Positions 16,808 to 25,541 of a stretch of 64,000 bases of DNA are shown piece after piece (position 1 is the stretch's first letter; each line of letters begins with the position of its first letter). A model generated the notes under the pieces. That model saw only the letters and a program-made list of their open reading frames with translations, searched no databases and was not told the DNA's origin. A program made the translations under genes and the position numbers. This DNA comes from Methanobacteriota archaeon (GTDB lineage Archaea; Thermoplasmatota; Thermoplasmata; UBA10834), in contig CP070748.1 in assembly GCA_020348345.1 (NCBI GenBank), forward strand, positions 252,896 to 316,895. The letters run 5' to 3'.

Positions 16808-17347
16808 TCATCGCGCGAGCATCTTGTCCACAAGCGCTGTGAAGGCGTCCTCGACGTTATGTCCTGTCTTTGCGGATGTGTACATAGCCGTCGCTTCGTG
16901 CTTCTTCGCGAAGACTTTGATGTCATCAATGGTGACCCGTGTTTCATCCTTCAGGTCACACTTGTTTCCGAGGAACACTATCGGTACATCTCCCGTTGTC
17001 GCAGTCATTGCCTTGATCCAGTAACGGAGCTCGTTGAGACTTTCCTTGCTCGTAACGTCACAAACCGCGATAGCGCCCTGAGCGCCGTAGAAATATGCTT
17101 CTCGAAGCACTTCACGAAAGCTGGGCTGACCCATTATGTCCCAGATCAGCAGGGTCACGTTCTCAGCGCTTCCAGTCTTCTGGTTCTGAATCTGGACGTC
17201 CTTTTTCGTGACCTTCGTGCCAATGGTTGCGATGTACTTGTCATCGAAGACGTCCAAGACGTATCTCCTGATGAGACTGGTCTTTCCGACGCCGACATCA
17301 CCTACGAGACATATCTTCAGTTTTCGAGAGTCGACCATTTCAGCCAA
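16808..17347 (-). CDS. Ras/Rab-like small GTPase
   Basis: A 179-residue single-domain GTPase that carries all G motifs: P-loop GDVGVGKTS near residue 16, switch I Thr in ATIGTKVT, WDIMGQ (with the catalytic Gln), NKCD and TSAKTG. The SYR-like helices and the length match Ras/Rab-type proteins rather than bacterial Era or MglA. There is no C-terminal Cys, so no prenyl anchor. Function in archaea is unsettled; regulation of surface or trafficking processes is speculation. ATG 17338 (MVDSRKL) is an alternative start. Confidence 0.9.
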   Translation of the reverse strand: MAEMVDSRKLKICLVGDVGVGKTSLIRRYVLDVFDDKYIATIGTKVTKKDVQIQNQKTGSAENVTLLIWDIMGQPSFREVLREAYFYGAQGAIAVCDVTSKESLNELRYWIKAMTATTGDVPIVFLGNKCDLKDETRVTIDDIKVFAKKHEATAMYTSAKTGHNVEDAFTALVDKMLAR

Positions 17348-17661
17348 AGCCTTCCACTTCCGTTGGTCCCGTCGCTATGTATGTATCGCGAATCTAAAAA
17401 AGGTTTTCACATCCTGCTTTCATTTTGGCGACTTTCATGGTCCGCATCACCGCGCTTGAACCGCAACGCGAGAATATCAATTTGCGAAAACGAATCAAAA
17501 GACACTTATTATACAAATGCATTTACATAATCGAGGATGCATCAAAAAACAGCTTCTCATCGGCTGCACAAACAGCATCGAATGGGACTATGCATCACGG
17601 TAACCTTGCGCCGATTAAGCCTGATAGACACATGAAGCAACGCAACAGGAGGAAAAACCAA
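17348..17661. other. Intergenic region before the lysine-repeat gene
   Basis: 314 bases without a gene. The stretch 17490-17540 is AT-rich (around CTTATTATACAAATG and ATTTACATAATC) and may hold promoters, but no single TATA box is compelling. CAGGAGG at 17647-17653 is the ribosome-binding site of the next gene. Confidence 0.35.
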
Positions 17662-17832
17662 ATGTCTTGCGGTAAGTGTGGCAAGAAGACAAAGAGGAAG
17701 GCAACAAAGAAGAAGTCAACAAAGAAGAAGGCGGCAAAGAAGAAGCCAGCTAAGAAGAAGCCAGCCAAGAAGAAGACCGCCAAGAAGAAGCCTGCCAAGA
17801 AGAAAGCCACCAAGAAAAAGAAGAAGAAGTAA
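17662..17832 (+). CDS. Lysine-repeat, histone-H1-tail-like mini protein with CXXC
   Basis: A 56-residue, extremely basic protein. It starts MSCGKCGKKTKRK (one CXXC knuckle) and then repeats five-residue units of the type KKKPA or KKKTA, ending in a run of Lys. Such (K/P/A)-repeats resemble histone H1 tails and bacterial HU/Hc1 extensions, so nucleic-acid compaction is the natural guess. A single CXXC could bind metal only as a dimer. ATG 17662 has a good Shine-Dalgarno site. A similar Lys/Pro/Ala tail ends the zinc-ribbon protein at 27366-28115. Confidence 0.75.
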   Translation: MSCGKCGKKTKRKATKKKSTKKKAAKKKPAKKKPAKKKTAKKKPAKKKATKKKKKK

Positions 17833-18069
17833 GCTGTCCAACCACGACTTCACGGTCGATTGAGACGGACGGTGGCAATGAGGTAGCCCCAACAAAGTGA
17901 AGGTGTTTCGATAGAGAAGAGATGCGCCATCGGTCAAGGATGACTCGCGAGCAAGGCGCGTGAATCCGTCCGATAGGAGCGTTAACCTTCACTCCATGGG
18001 AACCTCACCAAACTCTTTTCTTCTCTCTTTCTCTTCCCCGCTTAGCGATTCAAGAATCATCCATCGCCG

Positions 18070-19287
18070 ATGGAAATCAAGTTATGCATGGTTGCTTTAC
18101 ACAGGCCGATGATCCGTTCGGACCGCAGACTGCTGTATGTGATAAGCTACCATCACGCGTGCAACGACGGAACATTGATCGCACTGGTAGCGCTGCTGCC
18201 AATTCTTGTCAACGAGATGAGCCTCTCCTATTCCGAGGTCGGTATACTCGGTTCGGGCCTCATGATAACCGTCGTCGTGCAGCTTCTAGTAGGGCGGATG
18301 ACAGACCGCCTCTTCTCGCGATATCTCCTGGAGATCGGAGCATTGCTGATGGCCCTCTCCTTCATGATGATTCTCTTAGTCTCCGATTTCATAGGCCTCT
18401 TCTTAGCGGTCATATCAATGCGGATCGGTGCGAGCTTCTACCATCCGGTGGGCATAACGTGGATCACCAGAGAGTATGCAGGCCCCTATCTTGACACCGC
18501 GCTAGGAGTGCAGAGCGGCATAGGCAACTTCGGAGTCATTGCGTCGCTCGCAACGTCCGGTTTCCTTGGAGAAGCATTCGGCTGGAAGGTTCCATGCGTG
18601 ATGTGGGCGGTTTTAAATTTGGCTGCGGTTGCGCTCGGCGTGGCGACAATCGGCGATAACGGGCCTGGGCCGTCAAAGGCGATTCGCAGCAAGCAGTTGA
18701 GCATCAAGAGAACTGTCTCGAGGGTTGGCTGGTATGCCGCTCCGCTCGCAGCAGGCGGAGCGTTGTACAGCGTAACGACCTACTACGGACCGCTCAACCT
18801 GACCGCGGTGCACGGATGGGGCGTCGGAGCAGCAGACCTTGCGTTCGCCATTTGGCTGGCAGTTGGGACGATATCATCATACTCCTTTGGCAAGATAAGC
18901 AGTCGCTTCGGGCGTCGCAGGATAGTGATCGTCGGTTACATCGGCTCAATAATCGGACTATTGGCGTTGTTCATTACGTCGGAATGGTATCTCGTTGTTC
19001 CCGCTCTTGCAGTCTATGGTGGCCTGCTGTTCCTGACCTATCCCGCGCTCTTCGCAATGGTGAGCGACGTTACCGATGGTGAAGAGAGAGGCACCGCCTT
19101 CGGGCTCGTCTTCGCCTTCCAGCTCGGCGGAAGCGCCGCAATTGTCTATCTGTGCGGTCTCGTCGCGGACGCGTACGACAATCCGTCGTTCGCGTTTCCT
19201 GTCGCCGTGATCTTCACGGCGGCATCATTGGCCGTGTTCGCTCTCCAACGAAGAAGGGTCTGCGAGCGATCCCAAGTTAGAATGTGA
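18070..19287 (+). CDS. Major facilitator superfamily transporter
   Basis: A 405-residue membrane protein with about 12 hydrophobic segments. The loop-2 motif is GRMTDRLFSRYLLEIG, the MFS G-X-X-X-D-R pattern, and GKISSRFGRRRIVIVGY is its second-half copy. A transport substrate cannot be read from the sequence. ATGs at 18070, 18088 and 18109 are all possible; the first hydrophobic helix begins after residue 20, so a shorter product is plausible. The stop codon abuts the stop of the convergent DUF1614 gene with no base between them. Confidence 0.9.
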   Translation: MEIKLCMVALHRPMIRSDRRLLYVISYHHACNDGTLIALVALLPILVNEMSLSYSEVGILGSGLMITVVVQLLVGRMTDRLFSRYLLEIGALLMALSFMMILLVSDFIGLFLAVISMRIGASFYHPVGITWITREYAGPYLDTALGVQSGIGNFGVIASLATSGFLGEAFGWKVPCVMWAVLNLAAVALGVATIGDNGPGPSKAIRSKQLSIKRTVSRVGWYAAPLAAGGALYSVTTYYGPLNLTAVHGWGVGAADLAFAIWLAVGTISSYSFGKISSRFGRRRIVIVGYIGSIIGLLALFITSEWYLVVPALAVYGGLLFLTYPALFAMVSDVTDGEERGTAFGLVFAFQLGGSAAIVYLCGLVADAYDNPSFAFPVAVIFTAASLAVFALQRRRVCERSQVRM

Positions 19288-20067
19288 TTATTCGCGACGT
19301 CCCGGGGGTTTCTCGCCGAATCGGGCGTGTGGAGCGGGCTTGATGTCCTTGGCATAGGGGAGCCCCTTACCACTCCGTTCAAACTCGGAGACGACCGCCC
19401 CAAACCCGTATTCCTCCTGCTTCTTCCTGACACGGTAGACAATGATTGCGACAATAACGGCGATGATGCCAGTCAGATAGACCATGTCGAAGATGTTAGC
19501 CCCGCCGATGCTGAGCATTCCGAGTCCCTCCTCCGGAGGGTCAAACGATAGCACCTCTCCAAGTCTGAATACATCCGCGCCCACGAGAGTCCCCATGACT
19601 CCAGACACATAAGCGAGCGGGGCTGCTTTGGCCATGCTCGTCCAGAACGTTGTCATCGAGTACAGGCCCGCTGCAAGTGCAGGGGCGAACGCCCATGGGA
19701 TGTCAGCGACAATCCCGACTCCCTCCTCCGCCCGGGTGACGAAGTACGTGACATACGATACAATAACGATGCCGATTGCAGATTCAGCCAGGCCTGCGCG
19801 TCCCGATCTCAGCAAGCGGCCGCAGATGATCAGAGGGATCAGCGCGCCACCTATGCTGATGCCTATCCACCAATCGTTGTACGGAAACAGCGGAATAGAA
19901 ATCCATCCGAAGAAGAGTGTTAGCAGGATGATTGTGCTCGCTTCGGATGCAGTGAAGCCTATCATCTCCAGCACCCTGCTGATTGTGCTGATGTAGAGAA
20001 GGTAGACTAGGAGGACTATCACGCCGACTATCGCGAACAGAAGGATACTGAGCAGTTCCTCCGCCAT
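19288..20067 (-). CDS. DUF1614 family membrane protein
   Basis: A 259-residue protein with about seven membrane helices and a basic cytoplasmic tail. The segments PLAYVSGVMGTLVGADVF and GGANIFDMVYLTGIIAV are the conserved core I associate with DUF1614. The function is unknown. A TATA box at 20092-20100 lies 29 bases before the ATG, so the mRNA is probably leaderless and the start well supported. Confidence 0.85.
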   Translation of the reverse strand: MAEELLSILLFAIVGVIVLLVYLLYISTISRVLEMIGFTASEASTIILLTLFFGWISIPLFPYNDWWIGISIGGALIPLIICGRLLRSGRAGLAESAIGIVIVSYVTYFVTRAEEGVGIVADIPWAFAPALAAGLYSMTTFWTSMAKAAPLAYVSGVMGTLVGADVFRLGEVLSFDPPEEGLGMLSIGGANIFDMVYLTGIIAVIVAIIVYRVRKKQEEYGFGAVVSEFERSGKGLPYAKDIKPAPHARFGEKPPGRRE

Positions 20068-20091
20068 TTCGACCAGGTATTTGATTGCCAG

Positions 20092-20100
20092 CCTATATAG
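20092..20100 (-). promoter_or_regulatory. TATA box for the DUF1614 gene
   Basis: On the minus strand this reads ACTATATAG. Its centre is about 29 bases from the ATG at 20067, the spacing expected for a leaderless archaeal transcript. Confidence 0.55.
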
Positions 20101-20181
20101 TATTCATTGTCGAGATAAGAGTTCAATTGACAGGTCGAAAGTGAGAGCTTGCGGGGTACGATGCTGCGCGTGAATTATTAA

Positions 20182-21042
20182 ATGGAAAAACCATTCAGCA
20201 TCGTAGAACAGGTGTGTTGCGTGAGGGAACAGTTGATAACCGGTCTGAAGCCTGGTCAGGTAGCTGACTATGTGTTGTTGTGTGGCGAGCCCGAAAGAGT
20301 GCCCCGAATATCCTCCGTCCTAACGGACGTAGAGGAAACGTGCCGAGTAAGAGAATACACTGTGCACAAGGGTAATCTGAACGGCACGCCCGTCACCGTT
20401 GCGTCAACGGGCATAGGCGGCCCTTCGACGGCAATACTATTGGAGGAGCTAGCCAATCTCGGTGCGCACACCTTCATTCGCATAGGCACCAGCGGCGGAA
20501 TTGCCGAAGGACTTCAAAAGGGAGATTTTGTGATCGCGACTGGCGCAGTAAGGGCGGACGGTACTAGTAGAAGCTACGTCTGGCCTGAATACCCCGCATT
20601 TGCGGATTATGAGGTCATCGCCGCATTAGTGGACAGCGCCACCAGGGCGGACAAGCGTTTCCAGGTCGGCATCGGACTCTCAGTAGACGGCTTCTACAGC
20701 GAGAACAAGATAATGACTGAGAGCAAAGTCTCTCCTATGTCGCAATCGGGTTACATGCCATCATTCATGGTGAACCGGCTGGCAGATGCGAAAATGATGA
20801 ATGTCAAGAACATCGAGATGGAAAACGGGACTCTATTCACTATATGCTCCTTGTTTGGCCTCAGAGCAGGTGCCATTTGCACGGTATCGGACGTCGTACC
20901 CTGGCATCCCACCGATACTGCCCTGGACTTCGATCAGAACGTAATGGATTGCATCGCAATCGGCGTGGATGCTTTGGGGACCCTGATATCATGGGACGCA
21001 TCGATAGGCAAAGGCGTACGCTGGTGTCCGTCGTTGCTGTGA
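20182..21042 (+). CDS. Nucleoside phosphorylase (uridine/purine phosphorylase family)
   Basis: A 286-residue enzyme splitting a nucleoside with phosphate into base and ribose-1-phosphate. Family motifs are the phosphate-binding CGEPERVP, VASTGIGGPSTAI and IRIGTSGGI, and the substrate region IEMENGTLFTICSLFGLRAGAI with NIEMEN supplying the ribose-binding Glu. Uridine phosphorylase is the closest recognisable type, but base preference is uncertain. The ATG at 20182 directly follows an AT-rich stretch. Confidence 0.9.
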   Translation: MEKPFSIVEQVCCVREQLITGLKPGQVADYVLLCGEPERVPRISSVLTDVEETCRVREYTVHKGNLNGTPVTVASTGIGGPSTAILLEELANLGAHTFIRIGTSGGIAEGLQKGDFVIATGAVRADGTSRSYVWPEYPAFADYEVIAALVDSATRADKRFQVGIGLSVDGFYSENKIMTESKVSPMSQSGYMPSFMVNRLADAKMMNVKNIEMENGTLFTICSLFGLRAGAICTVSDVVPWHPTDTALDFDQNVMDCIAIGVDALGTLISWDASIGKGVRWCPSLL

Positions 21043-21053
21043 ATGTCGAGTTC

Positions 21054-22229
21054 TCAGGTCTCAAGGGAAGACATCGGCTCGGGCCATCGGACGGAGTGCA
21101 CGCTCGCTGAATCCTCCCGGTCGCGGAAATACTGCTGATAGAACTCCTCCGCAACGTTCGGTATCACTGGCGCGACGAGTTTCAGAAGCGCCAATCCGAC
21201 CGACCACATCGTATGACAGGCCGCCTCGTCGCCCTCCTCGAGGCGATTACCCTCGCTCGCAAGATACCTCGCTGAAACGTCGTCTCTTATGAAATCGGAC
21301 ACCATATTGAGAGCTTCAGGGGCGGCACCGTTCTGTATCGCCTCCTGAACACGACCGGCCATCGATACGAACGACTCCAGAACCCTCCTGTCTGGGTCCT
21401 GCAATGCTGCAGCGTCTATGCTCGGCTTTGAAGTGACGCGCTTCGCGACGAACTCCTCAAGGCTCCACAACTGCTTCCACAGCCGTGTCTCCTGGCGCCT
21501 CAGATCCAGGAGGGCACGCGCTTCCCTGTAGTCCCTATCGGGAATAGCAGACGCCAGATTGCGTATTGAATCCTGAATGGAATCGACCTGCACACCACTC
21601 CTGCTCAGCATAGGAGTGAGCTTCAGAACATCTTTCATATACGTTCGAAGGTGGCTATGCCACTCGAGACGGTCCTCCAGCAGATCTCTGGCCATCTTGA
21701 GATTGGTCATCCCCTGGTCGAAGCGACCTTCCTTGTACGTCTCAATCGAGTCGACGATCAACTCTTCGATGTCCTGAGAGAACACCTCTCCGCTCCATGC
21801 CTGCAATACAAGGTTCTTCGTTTGCCTGTATAATGATAAGAAGCTCAGGCTGTTGTAGTTTTTCTCCTCGAGTATGACAGCCGCGGTATTGGAGATCTTC
21901 TCGTTCCTGCTGAACATACACTCGATCAACGCCTGTTCGCCAGTCTCCGAGCTGGTCAGTCTCGTCAGGCTTGATCTTACCTGCGACCGTACCCGAGGGT
22001 TGTCGTGATTGTAGTGCTTGACCAATATAGGAACGATTGTTGCCAAGTTGGCTGTTGCGTGCTCCTCGATCCTGTCCACCATCTTGCGGCGCCGACCAGG
22101 CATCATGGACGACAGGTCAGCGACGAGATGTCTGTCGATTCTGAGGCCCTCAAGGTCTTTGGACAATTCGATGTCAGCGTCGCTCACATAGACTTCCTTG
22201 GCCACAACCCGCACCCGACATGTTGGCAT
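21054..22229 (-). CDS. HEAT-like protein with a class I tRNA-synthetase anticodon-binding-like C-terminus
   Basis: A helical protein of about 391 residues. Residues about 30-150 contain HEAT-like helical hairpins (IVPILVKHYNHDNPRVRSQV then ALIECMFSRNEKISNTAAV). The last 100 residues, with LLKLVAPVIPNVAEEFYQQYF and SVHSVRWPEP, look like the end of the anticodon-binding domain of Leu/Ile/Val-tRNA synthetases, where LLAP..P..AEE is followed by S.H...WP. No catalytic HIGH or KMSKS motif is present. An RNA-binding or translation-linked role is inference. Start 22229 is uncertain; the frame is open to 22268. Confidence 0.65.
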   Translation of the reverse strand: MPTCRVRVVAKEVYVSDADIELSKDLEGLRIDRHLVADLSSMMPGRRRKMVDRIEEHATANLATIVPILVKHYNHDNPRVRSQVRSSLTRLTSSETGEQALIECMFSRNEKISNTAAVILEEKNYNSLSFLSLYRQTKNLVLQAWSGEVFSQDIEELIVDSIETYKEGRFDQGMTNLKMARDLLEDRLEWHSHLRTYMKDVLKLTPMLSRSGVQVDSIQDSIRNLASAIPDRDYREARALLDLRRQETRLWKQLWSLEEFVAKRVTSKPSIDAAALQDPDRRVLESFVSMAGRVQEAIQNGAAPEALNMVSDFIRDDVSARYLASEGNRLEEGDEAACHTMWSVGLALLKLVAPVIPNVAEEFYQQYFRDREDSASVHSVRWPEPMSSLET

Positions 22230-22283
22230 GATGATGCAGATACATAAGCCTTTTCGGCTCTGCTGCAAACGAGCCAGCGACCG

Positions 22284-23021
22284 CTAGTCTCGGCGAGTAT
22301 CTGCCCAAATCTCCCTCAACGTCGGGAATACAAGGGGCTGACCATCGACGAAGATGATGGGTGAGAAGGACCCCAATTTGAGGCGCCCAAGAACGGGAGA
22401 GAAGGTGTCAAGAACCGAACGCCGGACAACATCAACGCCCGGAGAAACGATGCTCATGGCTGGTAGCACCAACGTGCTTGAGGTGCGATTATGCAGGAAG
22501 CACGGTTGCTTTATCCGGCCTCCAACGTCATCCGACAGAGTCATGCATGGGTGTAAGTGGCCCATCACTGTAGGCCCCTGAACCATCCCAGAATGGCCAT
22601 GCATGATCCGATGCCTGCCAATCCGTATCTCCTTTCTCAGAGGGATCTGAAGCTCAGACAGAATAGCATTCAGGTAATTGTCGTGATTGCCTCGGACGAC
22701 CGAGACCTCGGTGAGGGCGGAGATTGATCTCATGAAATCGACGATGTCGTTCCATTCCTGTGTGAGATTTCTCGAGAAGTTGTGTTTGAGGTCACCAGCC
22801 ACGACCAGTGCCTCAGGCCTTAATCGTTTGACCATGTCAGTCAACAACTGTCGAAGCCTGTGCGTCTGCATACGAGGAAGGCTCAGGCCCTCATACTCAA
22901 GAGCCGCCTCGCATCCAAGGTGCAGGTCCGCCACTACCAGCGTGCTGTGGTCGAGCAGCAATGCGGCTCCCTCGGAGTGCAATTCCAAGCCGTGTTCTGC
23001 CATATATCCCTGTCCGGACAC
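22284..23021 (-). CDS. Metallophosphoesterase (ICC-like, COG1407)
   Basis: A 245-residue enzyme of the calcineurin-like family with the full motif set: VADLHLG, VVAGDLKH, VRGNHDN, MHGHSG and MGHLHP. The COG1407 group is common in archaea; bacterial relatives (PdeM) sit next to DNA ligase, but none is seen here. The substrate is unknown, with phosphodiesterase activity likely. It ends 55 bases before the start region of the HEAT-like gene on the same strand, so the two may be co-transcribed. Confidence 0.88.
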   Translation of the reverse strand: MSGQGYMAEHGLELHSEGAALLLDHSTLVVADLHLGCEAALEYEGLSLPRMQTHRLRQLLTDMVKRLRPEALVVAGDLKHNFSRNLTQEWNDIVDFMRSISALTEVSVVRGNHDNYLNAILSELQIPLRKEIRIGRHRIMHGHSGMVQGPTVMGHLHPCMTLSDDVGGRIKQPCFLHNRTSSTLVLPAMSIVSPGVDVVRRSVLDTFSPVLGRLKLGSFSPIIFVDGQPLVFPTLREIWADTRRD

Positions 23022-23116
23022 AGTCTTGTAACCGGCGTTTCAGATTACTATCTTTCCGAGTACTTTTCGTAACCTCCCGCGTCAGTTAAAGACTTGCAGC
23101 GCCATAACGCCCGCCG

Positions 23117-23896
23117 ATGCTGTCCAGTTCGTTCATATTCCTGAATGGAGTGGGCGTGGCGCGTGAGAAGGCTCTTTGGAACGCTGGCATCGACACATGG
23201 AACGACTTCTTGAGCACGGCCAAGATACGTGGCATATCAACGGCCAAGAAGGTGGAGGCAGATGCCATCCTCCTCGACGCCGATGGACGGTTGCTGAAGG
23301 GAGATGCCGCGCATTTCGCCTCTTTACTGAGGGTGCGAGACCATTGGAGATGCTATGAGGAGTTCAGAGACCAAGCGATCTATCTGGACATAGAAACGAC
23401 CGGTGTTTCGAGAAGATCCTCTGTGACGGTCGTTGGCATGTACGATGGAAGGCGAATGCACACTCTGGTAGACGGACAGAACCTCACAGAAGACAATTTG
23501 AAGGCCATTCTCAGCCACGCGGGCATCTTGGTGACCTTCAACGGCGCGAGCTTCGATCTGCCGATCATCGACAGCGCCTTTCCTGATTGTCTTCCGCCCG
23601 TGCCGCACCTCGACCTGAGGCACTTGCTGAGAAGACTGGGGCGTGTGGGCGGGCTCAAGGCGATAGAGCGAGAGATGGGAATCGAGAGGGACTTCAGGCT
23701 TCAATGCCTCACAGGCCAGGATGCAGTCTACCTGTGGCGACTATGGCGCAAGCAGGGCGCCTGGAACGCTTTGAAGACCCTGAAGGAATACAACTGCGAG
23801 GATTGTATGAACCTCAAAACGATCGCGGACATAGCATGCAACGAGATGAAATGCAGGCTCAGAGGGGCCGATTCCGCATTCGCGAAACATAGATAG
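23117..23896 (+). CDS. HhH plus RNase H-like (YprB type) DEDD exonuclease
   Basis: A 259-residue protein. Residues 5-40 are a helix-hairpin-helix-like element (FLNGVGVAREKALWNAGI) for non-specific DNA binding. From about 85 comes a DEDD exonuclease fold: YLDIETTG (first D-x-E), VTFNGASFDLPII, HLDLRHLLRR and a C-terminal YNCEDCMNL holding the last Asp. This fits the YprB RNase H-like domain. A DNA-repair role is plausible; polarity is presumably 3'-5' from the family. Confidence 0.85.
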   Translation: MLSSSFIFLNGVGVAREKALWNAGIDTWNDFLSTAKIRGISTAKKVEADAILLDADGRLLKGDAAHFASLLRVRDHWRCYEEFRDQAIYLDIETTGVSRRSSVTVVGMYDGRRMHTLVDGQNLTEDNLKAILSHAGILVTFNGASFDLPIIDSAFPDCLPPVPHLDLRHLLRRLGRVGGLKAIEREMGIERDFRLQCLTGQDAVYLWRLWRKQGAWNALKTLKEYNCEDCMNLKTIADIACNEMKCRLRGADSAFAKHR

Positions 23897-23922
23897 CTGG
23901 GCACAGGGTACGGGTTGACGGG

Positions 23923-24072
23923 ATGAACGCTCTTCTTGGGGTGCTGATCGGATCCGCCGTGTTCGCGCTCTTGATCTTCCTGATCGACAGGTCGGCGAAG
24001 TACATCGCCCTCGTCGGGGTCGCTGTCGTCGCCATTGCCTTGGTCGCAGTGCTTCTAGGGGTGGGAGACTGA
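23923..24072 (+). CDS. Small membrane protein, two helices
   Basis: A 49-residue frame: MNALLGVLIGSAVFALLIFL, then IDRSAK, then a second hydrophobic run ending LLGVGD. Two membrane helices joined by a short charged turn are clear. It lies between the DEDD exonuclease (26 bases upstream) and the DHH nuclease (41 bases downstream), all in one direction, which supports it as a real gene of that unit. The function is unknown. There is no strong ribosome-binding site. Confidence 0.6.
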   Translation: MNALLGVLIGSAVFALLIFLIDRSAKYIALVGVAVVAIALVAVLLGVGD

Positions 24073-24113
24073 CAACGAGTGGGGCCGCTCTGCTCTCCTC
24101 TCTTCCGAATACG

Positions 24114-25541
24114 ATGCGCCAGTCTGCATCGAAGGCCGCACGTGCTCTGAAGGCTGCATCGAACGCAGTCGTGGCGACGCACATAGATGCAGACGGCATT
24201 TCCGCCGCTGCCATTGCGGGAACCACGCTGGAACGCTTGGGCATCAATCACCAGACCATGTACTTCAAGAAGCTTGACAACGCGGCTCTCGAGACTCTGA
24301 GAGAAGGCAGCTGGGACATTGTATGGTTCACAGACCTCGGCAGCGGCTCACTGTCGAAGCTGGAAGACATGAACGCCGTCATAACCGACCATCACATACC
24401 TGAGAAGACTGCATCTGAGAGCATCTCAGCCGGGCAGTCGCGTCTGTGCGACTTCTCGATCTTGGCACACGTGAACCCCCACCTGAACGGCATTTCGGGC
24501 GCGAACCACTTGAGTGGCGCTGGCGCGACCTTTCTTGCGTCAATCGCCTCGAACGAGGCGAATGCGGATCTGTCTCCGCTGGCGTTGTTGGGAGCCGTGG
24601 GCGACCTTCAGGACCAGAAGACGCGAAGACTCGAGGGACTGAACAGGGAAGTGCTGTCAGTGGCAACAGAACTTGGCCTCGTGGAAGCAGACGAAGACAT
24701 CAGGTACTTCGGCAGGGAGACAAGGCCTGTCTTCAAGATGCTTGAGTACTCGAGCGACCCGTATCTACCGCGCATAACAGGTCGGGAACAGGAAGCCATC
24801 AGCTTCCTGCTGGGATTGGGGATTGAACTCAAGGAAGGCGATTCGTGGCGGACATGGGCGATGCTGTCCGAGAGGGAACGGCAGGTCGCCATAGACGCTC
24901 TGAAGGAGCATCTGACCGCTTGCGGGAAGAATGACGAGACGATCATGAGACTGACTGGCGAATCGTACACGCTGCTCAGAGAAGAGGCGGGATCTCCTGT
25001 CCGCGATATGAAGGAATATGCAACCCTCCTGAATGCGTGTGGGAGACATGGAAGGGCTGAGATCGGGCTCAGGATCTGTATGGGTGACCGCGCCGCTGCG
25101 CTGTCGGAGGGATACTCGCTTCTCAGGGACCATCGCACCGCGCTAAGCAGGGCATTGGAGGTCGCAAAAAGCAGAGGCATCACGAGAATGAAGTATATTC
25201 AGTACTTCGATGCTGAAGATGAAATCGAAGAAACCATCATCGGAACGGTGGCGGGAATGCTGCTCGGCAGCAACGGTGCAGACAGGACCGCCCCGATGAT
25301 CGCCTTCGCGGAGTCGCTCGAGCCGGGCGATCGACAGATGATGAAGGTGTCCTCGAGAGGCACTCAGGACCTGATCGCAAAGGGAATGAACCTTTCGACT
25401 GCCATCCGCCAAGCTGCGGAGGAGATCGGAGGCGTCGGAGGTGGGCATAACATCGCCGCCGGAGCGACCATACCTTCGGATAGACGAAGCGACTTCCTGA
25501 AGCTCCTCGACGAGATTGTCGGATCCCAGATCAGCCGTTAG
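24114..25541 (+). CDS. DHH-family phosphoesterase, RecJ/GAN-like exonuclease
   Basis: A 475-residue protein of the archaeal RecJ-like group. The DHH domain has THIDADGISAAA, FTDLGSGS and ITDHHIPE. HVNPHLNG and GAVGDLQDQ complete the metal site. The C-terminal DHHA1 domain ends with GGVGGGHNIAAGATI. Archaeal members (GAN) digest single-stranded DNA 5'-3' and bind the GINS replication complex, while others act on RNA; which applies here is open. The last codon overlaps the stop of the convergent OTC gene by 4 bases. Confidence 0.9.
   Translation: MRQSASKAARALKAASNAVVATHIDADGISAAAIAGTTLERLGINHQTMYFKKLDNAALETLREGSWDIVWFTDLGSGSLSKLEDMNAVITDHHIPEKTASESISAGQSRLCDFSILAHVNPHLNGISGANHLSGAGATFLASIASNEANADLSPLALLGAVGDLQDQKTRRLEGLNREVLSVATELGLVEADEDIRYFGRETRPVFKMLEYSSDPYLPRITGREQEAISFLLGLGIELKEGDSWRTWAMLSERERQVAIDALKEHLTACGKNDETIMRLTGESYTLLREEAGSPVRDMKEYATLLNACGRHGRAEIGLRICMGDRAAALSEGYSLLRDHRTALSRALEVAKSRGITRMKYIQYFDAEDEIEETIIGTVAGMLLGSNGADRTAPMIAFAESLEPGDRQMMKVSSRGTQDLIAKGMNLSTAIRQAAEEIGGVGGGHNIAAGATIPSDRRSDFLKLLDEIVGSQISR

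Noticed and set aside
17595..17813. Hydrophobic minus-strand frame of Phe/Leu/Ala repeats
   Set aside because: It is the antisense of the lysine-repeat gene, whose start has a good Shine-Dalgarno site.
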